A stretch of DNA of 64,000 bases from Citrobacter telavivensis (GCA_009363175.1 CP045205.1:1116001-1180000), one strand, 5' to 3'. Shown: positions 31,111 to 40,466, counted from the first letter of the stretch. Numbers and translations: made by a program. The notes: a model not told the origin generated them from the letters alone.

Positions 31111-32532
31111 TCAAACAATCTGTAACGTGCCCTGACGGTATTTACGCTGGTAGACCACGGAGGTCAGCACGATCGGGATGACAATGGCGATCGCCATCGC
31201 GACGGCGTACACCTGCCAGTAAGTCGGTTGGATAGAGAGGATGCCCGGCAATCCGCCGACGCCGATGCCGTTAGCCATCACCCCGTACAGGCCGCAGAGT
31301 AGCCCGGCAAGGCCGGAGCCGATCATCGCGCAGAGCATCGGGAAGCGGTATTTCAGGTTGATACCGTACATTGCCGGCTCAGTGACCCCCAGATAGGCGG
31401 AGATCGCGGCAGGAACAGAGATCTCGCGTTCGTTCTGTTTACGGCTGGCGATAATAATGCCCACCACCGCAGAAGCCTGCGCGATGTTGGAAAGGGCAAT
31501 CAGCGGCCATACCGGGGTTCCCCCCATGCTCTGGATCATCTGCATATCAATGGCGAGCGTGGTCTGATGCACGCCGGTAATCACCAGCGGGGCGTACAGG
31601 AAGCCGAACAGCGCAGCGCCAATCGGGGCGAAGCTGCCGGTCATCAGATGGCGAACCGCAAACGCCACGCCGTCGCCAATCATGCGGCCAAACGGACCGA
31701 TCAGCGCATGGGCGAGGAATACCGCGAGGATCAGCGAACACACCGGTACCACAACAAGGTACAGGTAATCCGGCACGATGCGCTTCAGACGCGTTTCAAT
31801 CATGCCCAGCGCCAGACCGGCCAGCAGCGCCGGAATGACCTGTGCCTGATAGCCCACTTTGGCGACGCTGAACAAGCCAAAGTTCCACACGTCTGGCACC
31901 TGTTGTCCCAACAGATAAGCGTTCATCAACTGCGGAGACACCAGCGTAACGCCAAGTACGATGCCGAGGATCGGCGTGCCGCCCATTTTTTTCACCGCCG
32001 ACCAGCAGATACCCACCGGCAGATAGAAGAAGATGGCTTCGCCAATCAGCCACAGGAAGTCATAAATGGTTTTCAGCGCCGGATACATCTGCGCCAGCGT
32101 CTGGCCGTTGTTCATCGGCAGGTCGCCAATGACGTTACGAAAACCTAAAATCAAGCCCCCGCTGATCAGCGCCGGCAGCAGCGGAAAGAAGATTTCAGCG
32201 AAGTGGGAGATCAACTGCTCATGCCATTTCATGTTCTGGCGAGCCGCTTTTTTCGCCTGCTCTTTATCGGCGTGTGCCTGTCCGGTGGTCGCCAGCAGCG
32301 CTTTGTAGTAATCGCCGACCTCGGTGCCAATCACCACCTGGAACTGACCGGCGTTGGTAAAGCAGCCTTTGACCATCGGTAATTCTTCGATTTCTTTCGG
32401 TCTGGCGTTTGCTGGCTGATTCAGCACAAAGCGCAGGCGCGTAATACAGTGACTCACTGTGGCGATATTCTCTCGCCCACCTACCAGCGCTATCAGCCGG
32501 TCAATATCCGCTTGTTTAACTTTGCTCATCAT
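31111..32532 (-). CDS. treB: Trehalose PTS permease EIIBC TreB
   Basis: PTS enzyme IIBC of 473 residues that imports trehalose as trehalose 6-phosphate. The N-terminal EIIB domain has its phosphorylation Cys29 in VSHCITRLRF, and the C-terminal EIIC has about ten membrane segments with the GITEPAMYG-like sequence GVTEPAMYG. There is no EIIA domain; the glucose EIIA (Crr) is used in relatives. It begins 143 bases after treR, with the TreR operator in the gap. Confidence 0.97.
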   Translation of the reverse strand: MMSKVKQADIDRLIALVGGRENIATVSHCITRLRFVLNQPANARPKEIEELPMVKGCFTNAGQFQVVIGTEVGDYYKALLATTGQAHADKEQAKKAARQNMKWHEQLISHFAEIFFPLLPALISGGLILGFRNVIGDLPMNNGQTLAQMYPALKTIYDFLWLIGEAIFFYLPVGICWSAVKKMGGTPILGIVLGVTLVSPQLMNAYLLGQQVPDVWNFGLFSVAKVGYQAQVIPALLAGLALGMIETRLKRIVPDYLYLVVVPVCSLILAVFLAHALIGPFGRMIGDGVAFAVRHLMTGSFAPIGAALFGFLYAPLVITGVHQTTLAIDMQMIQSMGGTPVWPLIALSNIAQASAVVGIIIASRKQNEREISVPAAISAYLGVTEPAMYGINLKYRFPMLCAMIGSGLAGLLCGLYGVMANGIGVGGLPGILSIQPTYWQVYAVAMAIAIVIPIVLTSVVYQRKYRQGTLQIV

Positions 32533-32612
32533 GAAGCCTCGTGGCGATGACTGTGAAAAGGGGGTTGTTGTGCGATGGCCACAGAGTATATCCGGGATAA
32601 AAAATTAAAAAT

Positions 32613-32624
32613 GGGAACGTTCCC
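32613..32624. promoter_or_regulatory. TreR operator upstream of treBC
   Basis: Perfect palindrome GGGAACGTTCCC, the LacI-family type of operator, in the treR-treB interval about 80 bases before treB. TreR would be released by trehalose 6-phosphate. Confidence 0.8.
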
Positions 32625-32675
32625 GAAACGCAGTGAAGATCACAAATTATCGTTCAGAAAGCGATCGACAATGAT

Positions 32676-33623
32676 TCAGGAAAGGGTGGAAGGAATGACG
32701 ATCTGGCGCAGATCGCTGCGTCCGTTGATCTGCTCGATCAGTTGGGCCGCCGCCTGGCGTCCGGCTTCGGCATAGCCGGGATCGACCGTGACGATCTCCG
32801 GATGCAGGAATTTCATCAGCGGCGTATTGCCGACACTCGCCAGCTGCAGGTTATCGATCCGCTGCTCCTGCAAATACTTACTGGCGCCGAGCGCGAGGGT
32901 ATCAGTGGCGCATACCAGCGCGGTAGTGTCCGGTGTAATGACACTCGCGGCATGCTCATAGCCTTGCTTCATCGCCAGACCTGGCAGGGCTGCGACGGGA
33001 TGTAACTTATGTTGTTTGCAAAAGCTGAGATAGGCGTCATGGCGGCGCTTGCCGGTGGTGACGTCACTGTGCGGAACGCCGAGGAAACTGATGTGGCGAT
33101 GCCCCTGATCGTACAGGCGCTGCATCAGGATTTTAATCGCTCCATCGTCGTCATAGCAGACGGAAGCAAAGCCTTTCGCATCACGTGCCAGCAACACCAG
33201 CGATGCCTGCCACGGGGCGATCATCGCGTCGGGGATGCCGGTAAAGCCAAACAGCACCACTCCGTCGATGTTGCGGCGTTTCAACATTCCCAGGTGCTCT
33301 TCCACTTTTTCTGGGGAAAACTGGCTTTCCATCATGATGGGATCATAACCCTGCTCATAAAACACCGGCAGCATCGTCTGTACGGCAAGGTTTTCCGACA
33401 GTGAATCGAGACGAGTCACAATGATGGCGACCACTTTATCGCTTTGGCCGCGCATGGCGCGGGCCGAACGAGAGGGGGAAAATCCGTGCTGATTCATTAC
33501 TGCTTCGACACGTTCGCGAGTCCGTTCACTGACGCCACTTTCGTTGTTGAGCACACGGGAAACGGTGGATTTCCCCACGCCGCTTAAGCGGGCAATGTCT
33601 TTGATTGTCAGCCGATTTTGCAT
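32676..33623 (-). CDS. treR: Trehalose operon repressor TreR (LacI family)
   Basis: LacI-family repressor of 315 residues, the same length as in E. coli. The helix-turn-helix is LTIKDIARLSGVGKSTVSRVL near the N-terminus, followed by the effector domain. In E. coli it binds trehalose 6-phosphate as inducer. It is upstream of and in line with treB-treC, and divergent from the mgtA leader. Confidence 0.97.
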   Translation of the reverse strand: MQNRLTIKDIARLSGVGKSTVSRVLNNESGVSERTRERVEAVMNQHGFSPSRSARAMRGQSDKVVAIIVTRLDSLSENLAVQTMLPVFYEQGYDPIMMESQFSPEKVEEHLGMLKRRNIDGVVLFGFTGIPDAMIAPWQASLVLLARDAKGFASVCYDDDGAIKILMQRLYDQGHRHISFLGVPHSDVTTGKRRHDAYLSFCKQHKLHPVAALPGLAMKQGYEHAASVITPDTTALVCATDTLALGASKYLQEQRIDNLQLASVGNTPLMKFLHPEIVTVDPGYAEAGRQAAAQLIEQINGRSDLRQIVIPSTLS

Positions 33624-33783
33624 CCTGTTTTCCCGTGGTACGCTGCAAAAGATGATAAGAGGGTAACTTTACTCGTAGAAACCTCAATGGGCAAAGTCTG
33701 GTTTATACACGTCATCCTTCACGCTGCCTCTGCGTTGGCGTCGTTCATTCCTTTTCCGCCGGGATGCAAGCCGAATGGTTTTG

Positions 33784-33818
33784 TGTATATGTTTTGTTTA
33801 ATTGCCGGGAGTTATTAT
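33784..33818 (+). promoter_or_regulatory. PhoP box and -10 element of mgtA
   Basis: TGTATA-TGTTT-TGTTTA (33784-33800) matches the PhoP direct repeat (T/G)GTTTA-N5-(T/G)GTTTA with one mismatch. It lies exactly 12 bases before a -10 candidate TATTAT (33813-33818), the known geometry of PhoP-activated promoters. This gives a leader of about 260-270 nt before mgtA, as in Salmonella. Confidence 0.75.
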
Positions 33819-33829
33819 AACGCCATAGA

Positions 33830-34095
33830 TGCCACAAATATTATGATCTACAACTTATAATCTGCGGGCTAAATCATTCACTTACCGGAGGCTTTATGGA
33901 TCCCGATCCCACCCCTCTCCCGAAATGGAGAACACGTTCTTTCCGGTAAGCCTGCCCTTCGCTGTCTTACCGGTGATGTAAGACAGTGACGCGTTAACGT
34001 CCCTGTTTAAGAAAATCATGTTACCTGCCAGGTAAGGCTTTGCCGCGCCTGAAGGATATTTCTGCGCCCGTCTTGTTGGCGCGGAGGGACTGCCT
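33830..34095 (+). ncRNA. mgtA Mg2+-responsive leader RNA (riboswitch)
   Basis: The untranslated leader between the predicted PhoP-dependent start and the mgtA ATG. It contains the MgtL peptide gene and inverted repeats, including TTTCCGGTAAGC...CTTACCGGTGA (about 33941-33977), that would give alternative stems responding to Mg2+ and to MgtL translation. The folding is inferred from family knowledge and position rather than computed. Confidence 0.65.
33896..33949 (+). CDS. mgtL: Leader peptide MgtL
   Basis: Leader peptide of 17 residues, MDPDPTPLPKWRTRSFR, starting behind CCGGAGGC. The Asp/Pro-rich beginning is the same as in Salmonella MgtL; the end differs. Low Mg2+ or proline limitation, or ribosome destabilisation at the Asp-Pro repeats, is known to raise read-through into mgtA. 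It is too short for routine gene calling. Confidence 0.88.
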   Translation: MDPDPTPLPKWRTRSFR

Positions 34096-36804
34096 ATGTT
34101 TAAAAATATCACTCGCCAGCTGTTTGCCCGGCTTGGCCGCCATCTGCCCGATCGCCTGGTGCATCGCGATCCGTTACCCAATGCACAGTCGATTGTCAGC
34201 ACCCCGATGCCTGCTTCCCTGAGCGAACACTGCCTGAAAGTGGCCGCGATGGATGAAAAGACGTTGTGGAAAACGTTCAATGCGCATCCGGAAGGACTCA
34301 CTGCGGCAGAGGTGAACGCCGCCCGCGAACAACACGGTGAAAACCTTCTGCCTACCCAGAAACCGTCGCCGTGGTGGAAGCATCTGTGGGTCTGTTATCG
34401 TAACCCGTTCAATATCTTACTGACCCTCCTGGGGGCTATTTCGTATGCCACAGAGGATCTGTTCGCCGCCGGGGTGATCGCCCTGATGGTGATAATCTCC
34501 ACGCTGCTTAACTTTATCCAGGAAGCGCGTTCCACCAAAGCGGCAGATGCGCTGAAAGCGATGGTCAGTAATACTGCGACAGTGCTGCGGGTCATCAATG
34601 AGAAAGGGGAAAATGGCTGGGTTGAGCTGCCAATCGATCAACTGGTGCCCGGCGACATTATTAAGCTGTCGGCCGGGGATATGATCCCGGCCGATCTGCG
34701 GGTGATTCAGGCGCGAGATCTGTTTGTCGCCCAGGCATCGTTAACCGGGGAATCGCTGCCGGTGGAGAAAGTGGCGCGCACCCGAGACGTCAATCAAAGC
34801 AACCCGCTTGAGTGCGACACCCTCTGCTTTATGGGGACCAACGTGGTGAGCGGCACGGCGCAGGCGATGGTGATCGCCACCGGAGCCCATACCTGGTTTG
34901 GTCAACTGGCGGGGCGCGTCAGCGAACAGGAAAGTGAGCAGAACGCCTTTCAGAAGGGGATCAGCCGCGTCAGCATGCTGTTGATTCGCTTTATGCTGGT
35001 GATGGCACCAGTGGTATTGCTCATCAATGGTTATACCAAAGGCGACTGGTGGGAAGCGGCGCTGTTTGCGCTCTCCGTCGCCGTGGGCCTGACGCCGGAA
35101 ATGCTGCCGATGATTGTCACTTCGACGCTGGCGCGCGGTGCGGTGAAACTGTCGAAGCAAAAAGTGATCGTCAAACATCTGGATGCGATTCAGAACTTCG
35201 GCGCGATGGATGTTTTGTGCACCGATAAAACCGGTACGCTGACCCAGGATAAAATTGTGCTGGAGAATCATACGGATATCTCCGGTAAGCCCAGTGAACG
35301 CGTCCTGCATGCCGCGTGGCTGAACAGCCATTATCAGACCGGGCTGAAAAACCTGCTGGATACCGCCGTGCTGGAAGGCGTTGATGAAGGGGCCGCGCGC
35401 GAGTTGTCTACCCGCTGGCAGAAAATTGATGAGATCCCGTTTGATTTTGAGCGCCGCCGGATGTCGGTGGTGGTGGCGGAAGAGACGAATGTCCATCAAC
35501 TGGTGTGCAAAGGCGCGTTGCAGGAGATCCTCAGCGTCTGTACGCAGGTGCGCCATAACGGCGAAGTTGTCCCGCTGGATGACAACATGCTGCGACGGGT
35601 GAAGCGCGTGACTGACACGCTGAACCGTCAGGGGCTGCGCGTCGTTGCCGTGGCGACCAAATATCTGCCGGCACGGGAAGGCGATTACCAGCGTATTGAT
35701 GAATCCGATCTGATCCTTGAAGGCTACATTGCCTTCCTCGATCCGCCGAAGGAGACTACCGCGCCCGCCCTGAAGGCGCTTAACGCCAGTGGCATCACCG
35801 TGAAGATCCTGACCGGTGACAGCGAACTGGTGGCTGCGAAGGTGTGCCATGAGGTGGGCCTGGACGCCGGAGAAGTGATTGTCGGGAACGAGATCGAAGG
35901 CATGAGCGACGACGCGCTCGCCGCATTGGCCCAGCGTACCACGCTGTTTGCACGCCTGACGCCGATGCATAAAGAGCGGATCGTCCGGCTGCTCAAACGC
36001 GAAGGGCACGTGGTGGGTTTTATGGGCGACGGCATCAATGACGCGCCGGCGCTGCGCGCGGCGGATATCGGCATCTCGGTTGACGGTGCGGTAGACATCG
36101 CCCGTGAAGCGGCCGATATCATCCTGCTGGAAAAGAGCCTGATGGTGCTGGAAGAGGGCGTGATTGAAGGGCGCCGTACGTTCTCCAATATGCTGAAGTA
36201 CATCAAAATGACCGCCAGTTCTAACTTTGGCAACGTCTTTAGCGTGCTGGTGGCGAGCGCTTTTTTGCCGTTCCTGCCCATGCTGCCGCTACACTTGCTG
36301 ATTCAGAACCTGCTGTACGATGTATCCCAGGTGGCGATCCCGTTTGATAACGTTGACGATGAGCAGATCCAAAAACCACAGCGCTGGAATCCGGCGGATC
36401 TCGGTCGCTTCATGCTCTTCTTCGGCCCCATCAGCTCCATCTTCGACATTCTGACGTTCTGCCTGATGTGGTGGGTATTCCATGCCAATGTGCCAGAAGC
36501 GCAGACGCTGTTCCAGTCAGGCTGGTTTGTGGTGGGCCTGCTCTCGCAAACGCTGATTGTGCATATGATTCGTACGCGCCGCGTGCCGTTTATCCAGAGT
36601 CGTGCCGCCTGGCCACTGATGCTGATGACGCTGGTGGTCATGGTTGTGGGAATAGCGCTACCGTTCTCACCGCTGGCAGGTTATCTGCAATTGCAGGCGT
36701 TACCGCTGAGTTATTTCCCCTGGCTGGTGGCGATCCTGGTGGGATATATGACGTTAACGCAACTGGTGAAAGGATTCTATAGCCGCCGCTACGGCTGGCA
36801 ATAA
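34096..36804 (+). CDS. mgtA: Magnesium-transporting P-type ATPase MgtA
   Basis: P-type ATPase of 902 residues (type IIIB) that imports Mg2+ into the cytoplasm. The phosphorylation site is DVLCTDKTGTLTQD, the A-domain motif is LTGES, and the hinge motif is MGDGINDAPALRAADIG. There are about ten membrane segments. It is slightly longer than E. coli MgtA because of N-terminal differences. It is regulated by PhoP and the MgtL leader, and ends at a strong hairpin terminator. Confidence 0.97.
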   Translation: MFKNITRQLFARLGRHLPDRLVHRDPLPNAQSIVSTPMPASLSEHCLKVAAMDEKTLWKTFNAHPEGLTAAEVNAAREQHGENLLPTQKPSPWWKHLWVCYRNPFNILLTLLGAISYATEDLFAAGVIALMVIISTLLNFIQEARSTKAADALKAMVSNTATVLRVINEKGENGWVELPIDQLVPGDIIKLSAGDMIPADLRVIQARDLFVAQASLTGESLPVEKVARTRDVNQSNPLECDTLCFMGTNVVSGTAQAMVIATGAHTWFGQLAGRVSEQESEQNAFQKGISRVSMLLIRFMLVMAPVVLLINGYTKGDWWEAALFALSVAVGLTPEMLPMIVTSTLARGAVKLSKQKVIVKHLDAIQNFGAMDVLCTDKTGTLTQDKIVLENHTDISGKPSERVLHAAWLNSHYQTGLKNLLDTAVLEGVDEGAARELSTRWQKIDEIPFDFERRRMSVVVAEETNVHQLVCKGALQEILSVCTQVRHNGEVVPLDDNMLRRVKRVTDTLNRQGLRVVAVATKYLPAREGDYQRIDESDLILEGYIAFLDPPKETTAPALKALNASGITVKILTGDSELVAAKVCHEVGLDAGEVIVGNEIEGMSDDALAALAQRTTLFARLTPMHKERIVRLLKREGHVVGFMGDGINDAPALRAADIGISVDGAVDIAREAADIILLEKSLMVLEEGVIEGRRTFSNMLKYIKMTASSNFGNVFSVLVASAFLPFLPMLPLHLLIQNLLYDVSQVAIPFDNVDDEQIQKPQRWNPADLGRFMLFFGPISSIFDILTFCLMWWVFHANVPEAQTLFQSGWFVVGLLSQTLIVHMIRTRRVPFIQSRAAWPLMLMTLVVMVVGIALPFSPLAGYLQLQALPLSYFPWLVAILVGYMTLTQLVKGFYSRRYGWQ

Positions 36805-37162
36805 GCGAAAATAATGGCTGCTTCGGCAGCCATTTTTCTTTTCACCCTGCAAAAGAATATATTCTTTCATCCGTCGTGTTTTATTTTTTTTGAAAAACCA
36901 AAGAGGTGTGGTCGATCACAATTTTAGGCCTCTTCAGAACATCTTTTTTCCAGGAAAAAGACCTTCATTGCAAAAATGAAACAGCGTGCTAAAAAAAATT
37001 CCATCCCGCATCATTTTATGAACATAATCATCGTAATAATTTGTTACACCGACTCGTCTGTTCGGGCAATGTCATTCCTTACTGTCCCTTTTAATTAAGG
37101 TGGCCCTCTATCCTGCAAGTCGTTTGTATTAATGAAAATTATAAACCTCTGGAGATGGAAAA
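36805..37162. other. mgtA terminator and dctP promoter region
   Basis: About 358 bases without a gene: the mgtA terminator, then AT-rich sequence that must contain the TRAP operon promoter. An imperfect palindrome TGTGGTCGATCACA at about 36906-36919 resembles a GntR/FCD-family operator (TGGTCGATCA core) but is too short for CRP. No matching regulator gene is nearby. Confidence 0.4.
36814..36840 (+). terminator. Rho-independent terminator of mgtA
   Basis: ATGGCTGC (36814-36821) pairs with GCAGCCAT (36826-36833) around a TTCG tetraloop, followed by TTTTCTTTT. It lies 10 bases after the mgtA stop. Confidence 0.9.
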
Positions 37163-38140
37163 ATGAAACTGACTAAAACCTTGTTAAACCTGTGTATGGG
37201 TTCCGCCTTAGTGCTGGCCGCTCAGGCGGCGTCTGCGCAAACGCTGCGTGCGGCAGATGTCCATCCGGCGGATTATCCGAACGTGGTTGCTGTGAAGCAT
37301 ATGGGCGAAAAACTCAGCGCCGCTACCGACGGGCGTCTGGATATTAAAACCTTCCCGGGCGGTGTGCTGGGCGATGAAAAGCAGATGATTGAACAGGCGC
37401 AACTGGGTGCGATTGATATTATCCGCGTGTCGATGTCTCCGGTTGCCGCAATATTGCCAGAGATTAACGTCTTTACGCTGCCCTATGTCTTCCGTGATGA
37501 AGATCACCTGCACAAAGTACTGGACGGGGCAATTGGTCAGGAAATTGGCGACAGGTTGACCGCGAACAGCCAGTCCCGACTGGTGTTTCTCGGCTGGATG
37601 GATGCCGGCACGCGCAACCTGATTACCAAGGATCCGGTCGTGAAACCGGAAGACCTGAAGGGGATGAAAATTCGTGTTCAGACCAGCCCGGTATCACTCG
37701 ATACCTTAAAAGCCATGGGCGCGAATGCGATCGCAATGGGGACCAGTGAGGTGTTCAGCGGGATGCAGACTGGGGTCATTGATGGCACAGAAAATAACCC
37801 GCCGACCTTTGTCGCGCATAACTATCTGCCGGTTGCCAAAAATTATACCTGGAGTAAGCATTTCATTATTCCTGAGCTGTTCCTGTTTTCAAAAGCCAAG
37901 TGGGACAAGCTGAAAAAAGAAGATCAGGAATTAATTATTAAACTGGCGAAAGAAGCACAAATGGAACAGCGCCAACTCTGGGAAGCGTATAACGCGAAAT
38001 CGCTGGAGACGATGAAAGCGAATGGTGTGAATTTTCATGATATCGATACGAATTATTTCTATAAAGCCACACAGTCCGTCCGGGATCAATATGGTAAAGA
38101 CCACCAGGATTTGATCAAGCGGATTCAGGATGTGAAGTAA
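37163..38140 (+). CDS. TRAP transporter substrate-binding protein (DctP family)
   Basis: Periplasmic solute-binding protein of 325 residues with a signal peptide ending near AQAASAQ. The DctP-family segment MKIRVQTSPV contains the arginine that clamps the substrate carboxylate, and GVIDGTENNPPT follows. TRAP transporters import organic acids, often sugar acids or C4-dicarboxylates, driven by a sodium gradient. With the next two genes it forms a complete transporter, but no catabolic gene or regulator adjoins it, so the substrate cannot be inferred. It starts behind CTCTGGAGATGG. Confidence 0.9.
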   Translation: MKLTKTLLNLCMGSALVLAAQAASAQTLRAADVHPADYPNVVAVKHMGEKLSAATDGRLDIKTFPGGVLGDEKQMIEQAQLGAIDIIRVSMSPVAAILPEINVFTLPYVFRDEDHLHKVLDGAIGQEIGDRLTANSQSRLVFLGWMDAGTRNLITKDPVVKPEDLKGMKIRVQTSPVSLDTLKAMGANAIAMGTSEVFSGMQTGVIDGTENNPPTFVAHNYLPVAKNYTWSKHFIIPELFLFSKAKWDKLKKEDQELIIKLAKEAQMEQRQLWEAYNAKSLETMKANGVNFHDIDTNYFYKATQSVRDQYGKDHQDLIKRIQDVK

Positions 38141-38144
38141 TTCA

Positions 38145-38174
38145 TCAGGCGGGTGACGGAGGTCATCCGCCTGA
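38145..38174 (+). other. Intercistronic stem-loop after dctP
   Basis: Bases 38145-38157 pair with 38162-38174 around GGAG, with one G-U pair and no uridine run. This kind of hairpin usually protects the upstream message so that the binding protein is made in excess over the membrane subunits. Confidence 0.7.
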
Positions 38175-38200
38175 ATCGGTTATTAGTTGAGGTGATGATT

Positions 38201-38710
38201 ATGGGTGAATGTTATTCATCGGTAATGGATGTGCTGTATCGAATTTCAATGTGGATTGCCGGGCTGGCTTTATTGGTGATGGTGGCGGTTATTCCCGTGG
38301 GGATATTCGCGCGTTATGTGATGAACAGCGCGCTGTCATGGCCTGAACCGGTCGCCATATTATGCATGGTGACATTTACCTTTGTCGGTGCGGCGGTCAG
38401 TTACCGCGCGGGTTCGCATATTGCTGTCAGCATGGTGACCGATCGTCTTGGCGAAATGGGGCGTCGGATCTGCTTTATCGGTGCCGATCTGATGCTGCTG
38501 GCGATCAGCATTTTTATTCTTTGGTACGGTTCGACGCTCTGTTACGAGTTGTGGCAACAGCCCGTGGCGGAATTTCCCATTTTAACTGCCGGGGAAAACT
38601 ATCTTCCGCTCCCTATCGGTTCAGCGATCACGCTGCTTTTCATCATCGAAAAGATCTGCCGTGGCGCTCAGTATCAACGTCCTGTCGTCATGCTGGGTTC
38701 AACCAGTTGA
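38201..38710 (+). CDS. TRAP transporter small permease (DctQ family)
   Basis: Small TRAP membrane subunit of 169 residues with four hydrophobic helices and the conserved RYVMNSALSWPEPVA segment of DctQ proteins. ATG 38201 is preferred over 38195 because GAGG (38189-38192) is eight bases before it. Start of the membrane half of the transporter; dctM follows 30 bases later. Confidence 0.88.
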   Translation: MGECYSSVMDVLYRISMWIAGLALLVMVAVIPVGIFARYVMNSALSWPEPVAILCMVTFTFVGAAVSYRAGSHIAVSMVTDRLGEMGRRICFIGADLMLLAISIFILWYGSTLCYELWQQPVAEFPILTAGENYLPLPIGSAITLLFIIEKICRGAQYQRPVVMLGSTS

Positions 38711-38740
38711 TGACCGAACCGACTTCATAGGGGAAAGCAG

Positions 38741-40027
38741 ATGGATGCATTTATTCTCGTTTTTACGCTCGGCATCATGCTGGCGATTGGGGTGCCGGTG
38801 GCGTACGCGGTAGGGATCAGCGCGATCGTCGGGGCGTGGTATATCGATATCCCGCTGGAAGCGGTGATGATCCAGTTGACCAACGGTGTGAACAAATTCT
38901 CGCTGCTGGCGATCCCGTTCTTTATTCTGGCCGGTGCCATTATGGCGGAAGGTGGGATCGCGCGGCGCTTAGTGAACTTCGCCTACATCTTTGTTGGTTT
39001 TATCCGCGGCGGCCTGTCGCTGGTAAATATTGTGGCATCGACTTTTTTTGGCGCGATCTCTGGTTCGTCGGTGGCGGATACCGCGTCCATCGGTTCGGTG
39101 ATGATCCCTGAAATGGATAAGAAAGGGTATCCGCGCGACTTCGCCGCGGCGGTCACCGCCAGCGGTTCGGTGCAGGCAATCCTGACGCCGCCCAGCCATA
39201 ACTCGGTTATCTACTCGCTGGCGACGGGCGGTACGGTGTCGATTGCCGCGCTGTTCATTGCCGGGATCCTGCCAGGGCTGTTGCTGAGTTTTACCCTGAT
39301 GGTGATGTGTGTTGGCTTTGCCCATAAGCGCGGCTACCCGAAAGGGGAACGCGTACCGTTCCGACAGGCGCTGAAGATCTTTCTCGATACGCTGTGGGGA
39401 CTGATGACGGTCGTCATTATTATGGGCGGGATCCTTTCCGGTATCTTTACTGCAACAGAATCAGCGGCGATCGCCTGCCTGTGGGCGTTCTTCGTCACCA
39501 TGTTCATCTACCGCGACTACAAATGGTCTGAACTGCCGAAGCTGATGTATCGCACCGTGAAGACTGTGACCATCGTGATGATCCTGATTGGTTTCGCTGC
39601 GGCATTTGGCGCCATCATGACGTACATGCAACTGCCGATGCGCATTACCGAAGCCTTCACCAGTATCTCGGATAACAAGTATGTCATCCTGATGTGCATT
39701 AACATCATGTTGCTGCTGATCGGTACGCTGATGGACATGGCCCCGCTGATTCTGATCCTGACGCCCGTGCTGCTGCCGGTTACCAACGCGCTCAGTATTG
39801 ATCCGGTACACTTCGGGATGATTATGCTGGTGAACCTGGGGATTGGCCTGATCACGCCGCCGGTAGGGTCGGTGCTGTTTGTTGCCAGTGCGGTGAGTAA
39901 ACAGAAGATCGAACAGGTGGTGAAGGCGATGCTACCGTTCTACGCGGTGCTGTTCCTGGTGCTGATGCTGGTGACCTATATTCCGGCGATTTCGCTGTTC
40001 CTGCCGAAATTCTTTGGCGTGATGTGA
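38741..40027 (+). CDS. TRAP transporter large permease (DctM family)
   Basis: Large TRAP membrane subunit of 428 residues with about 12 hydrophobic segments, the ion- and substrate-translocating part. DctM blocks are visible: LLAIPFFILAG near residue 50, SGSSVADTASIGSVMIPEM, and LGIGLITPPVGSVLF near the end. It ends at a terminator shared with ridA. In E. coli K-12 mgtA and ridA are neighbours, so the three genes are an insertion. Confidence 0.92.
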   Translation: MDAFILVFTLGIMLAIGVPVAYAVGISAIVGAWYIDIPLEAVMIQLTNGVNKFSLLAIPFFILAGAIMAEGGIARRLVNFAYIFVGFIRGGLSLVNIVASTFFGAISGSSVADTASIGSVMIPEMDKKGYPRDFAAAVTASGSVQAILTPPSHNSVIYSLATGGTVSIAALFIAGILPGLLLSFTLMVMCVGFAHKRGYPKGERVPFRQALKIFLDTLWGLMTVVIIMGGILSGIFTATESAAIACLWAFFVTMFIYRDYKWSELPKLMYRTVKTVTIVMILIGFAAAFGAIMTYMQLPMRITEAFTSISDNKYVILMCINIMLLLIGTLMDMAPLILILTPVLLPVTNALSIDPVHFGMIMLVNLGIGLITPPVGSVLFVASAVSKQKIEQVVKAMLPFYAVLFLVLMLVTYIPAISLFLPKFFGVM

Positions 40028-40045
40028 GGGGACTGCAGTAACGAA

Positions 40046-40075
40046 AATCCGGGCATTGATGCCCGGATTTTTTTA
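40046..40075. terminator. Bidirectional terminator between dctM and ridA
   Basis: AATCCGGGCAT (40046-40056) pairs with ATGCCCGGATT (40059-40069), followed by TTTTTTT on the plus strand and by TTTTCG on the minus strand. It can end both convergent transcripts. Confidence 0.88.
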
Positions 40076-40079
40076 TCGC

Positions 40080-40466
40080 TTAGCGACGAACGGCGATCGC
40101 TTCGATCTCGATCTTCACGTCTTTTGGCAGACGCGCCACTTCCACGCAGGAACGTGCCGGGAAGGTGGCGTTGTGCTCGGTGAAGAACGCTTCGTAGGTG
40201 GCGTTGACGGTTGCGAAATCGTTCAGATCTTTGACAAATACGGTCGTCTTCACGATGTCGCCCACTTTCAGACCAGCGGCTTCAACGATAGCTTTCACGT
40301 TTTCCAGCGACTGACGCGCCTGCGCGGAGACGTCTTCTGCCACGCTGCCGGTTTTCGGGTCAACCGGGATCTGACCGGAAGTGATGATCATGCTGCCCAG
40401 ATCTACGCCCTGAACATATGGACCGATTGCTGCGGGTGCATTTTCCGTCGCGATAGTTTTGCTCAT
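40080..40466 (-). CDS. ridA: 2-iminobutanoate/2-iminopropanoate deaminase RidA
   Basis: RidA (YjgF/YER057c) enamine/imine deaminase of 128 residues. It hydrolyses reactive 2-aminoacrylate-derived imines released by PLP enzymes. The catalytic Arg is in FPARSCVEVARLP, and the family signature with GPYVQGVDLG is near the N-terminus. It forms trimers in the cytoplasm. It lies just downstream of pyrI, as in E. coli. The start follows AGGAG. Confidence 0.97.
   Translation of the reverse strand: MSKTIATENAPAAIGPYVQGVDLGSMIITSGQIPVDPKTGSVAEDVSAQARQSLENVKAIVEAAGLKVGDIVKTTVFVKDLNDFATVNATYEAFFTEHNATFPARSCVEVARLPKDVKIEIEAIAVRR

Noticed and set aside
32569..32584. CRP site TGTGCGATGGCCACA before treB
   Set aside because: The half-sites are separated by five bases rather than six and the match is otherwise weak.
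34741..36009. Minus-strand open frame of about 422 codons opposite mgtA
   Set aside because: Antisense to the conserved P-type ATPase; composition is that of a shadow frame.
36906..36919. CRP site before dctP
   Set aside because: TGTGGTCGATCACA has only four bases between half-sites rather than six, so it does not fit CRP; a GntR-type site is more likely.
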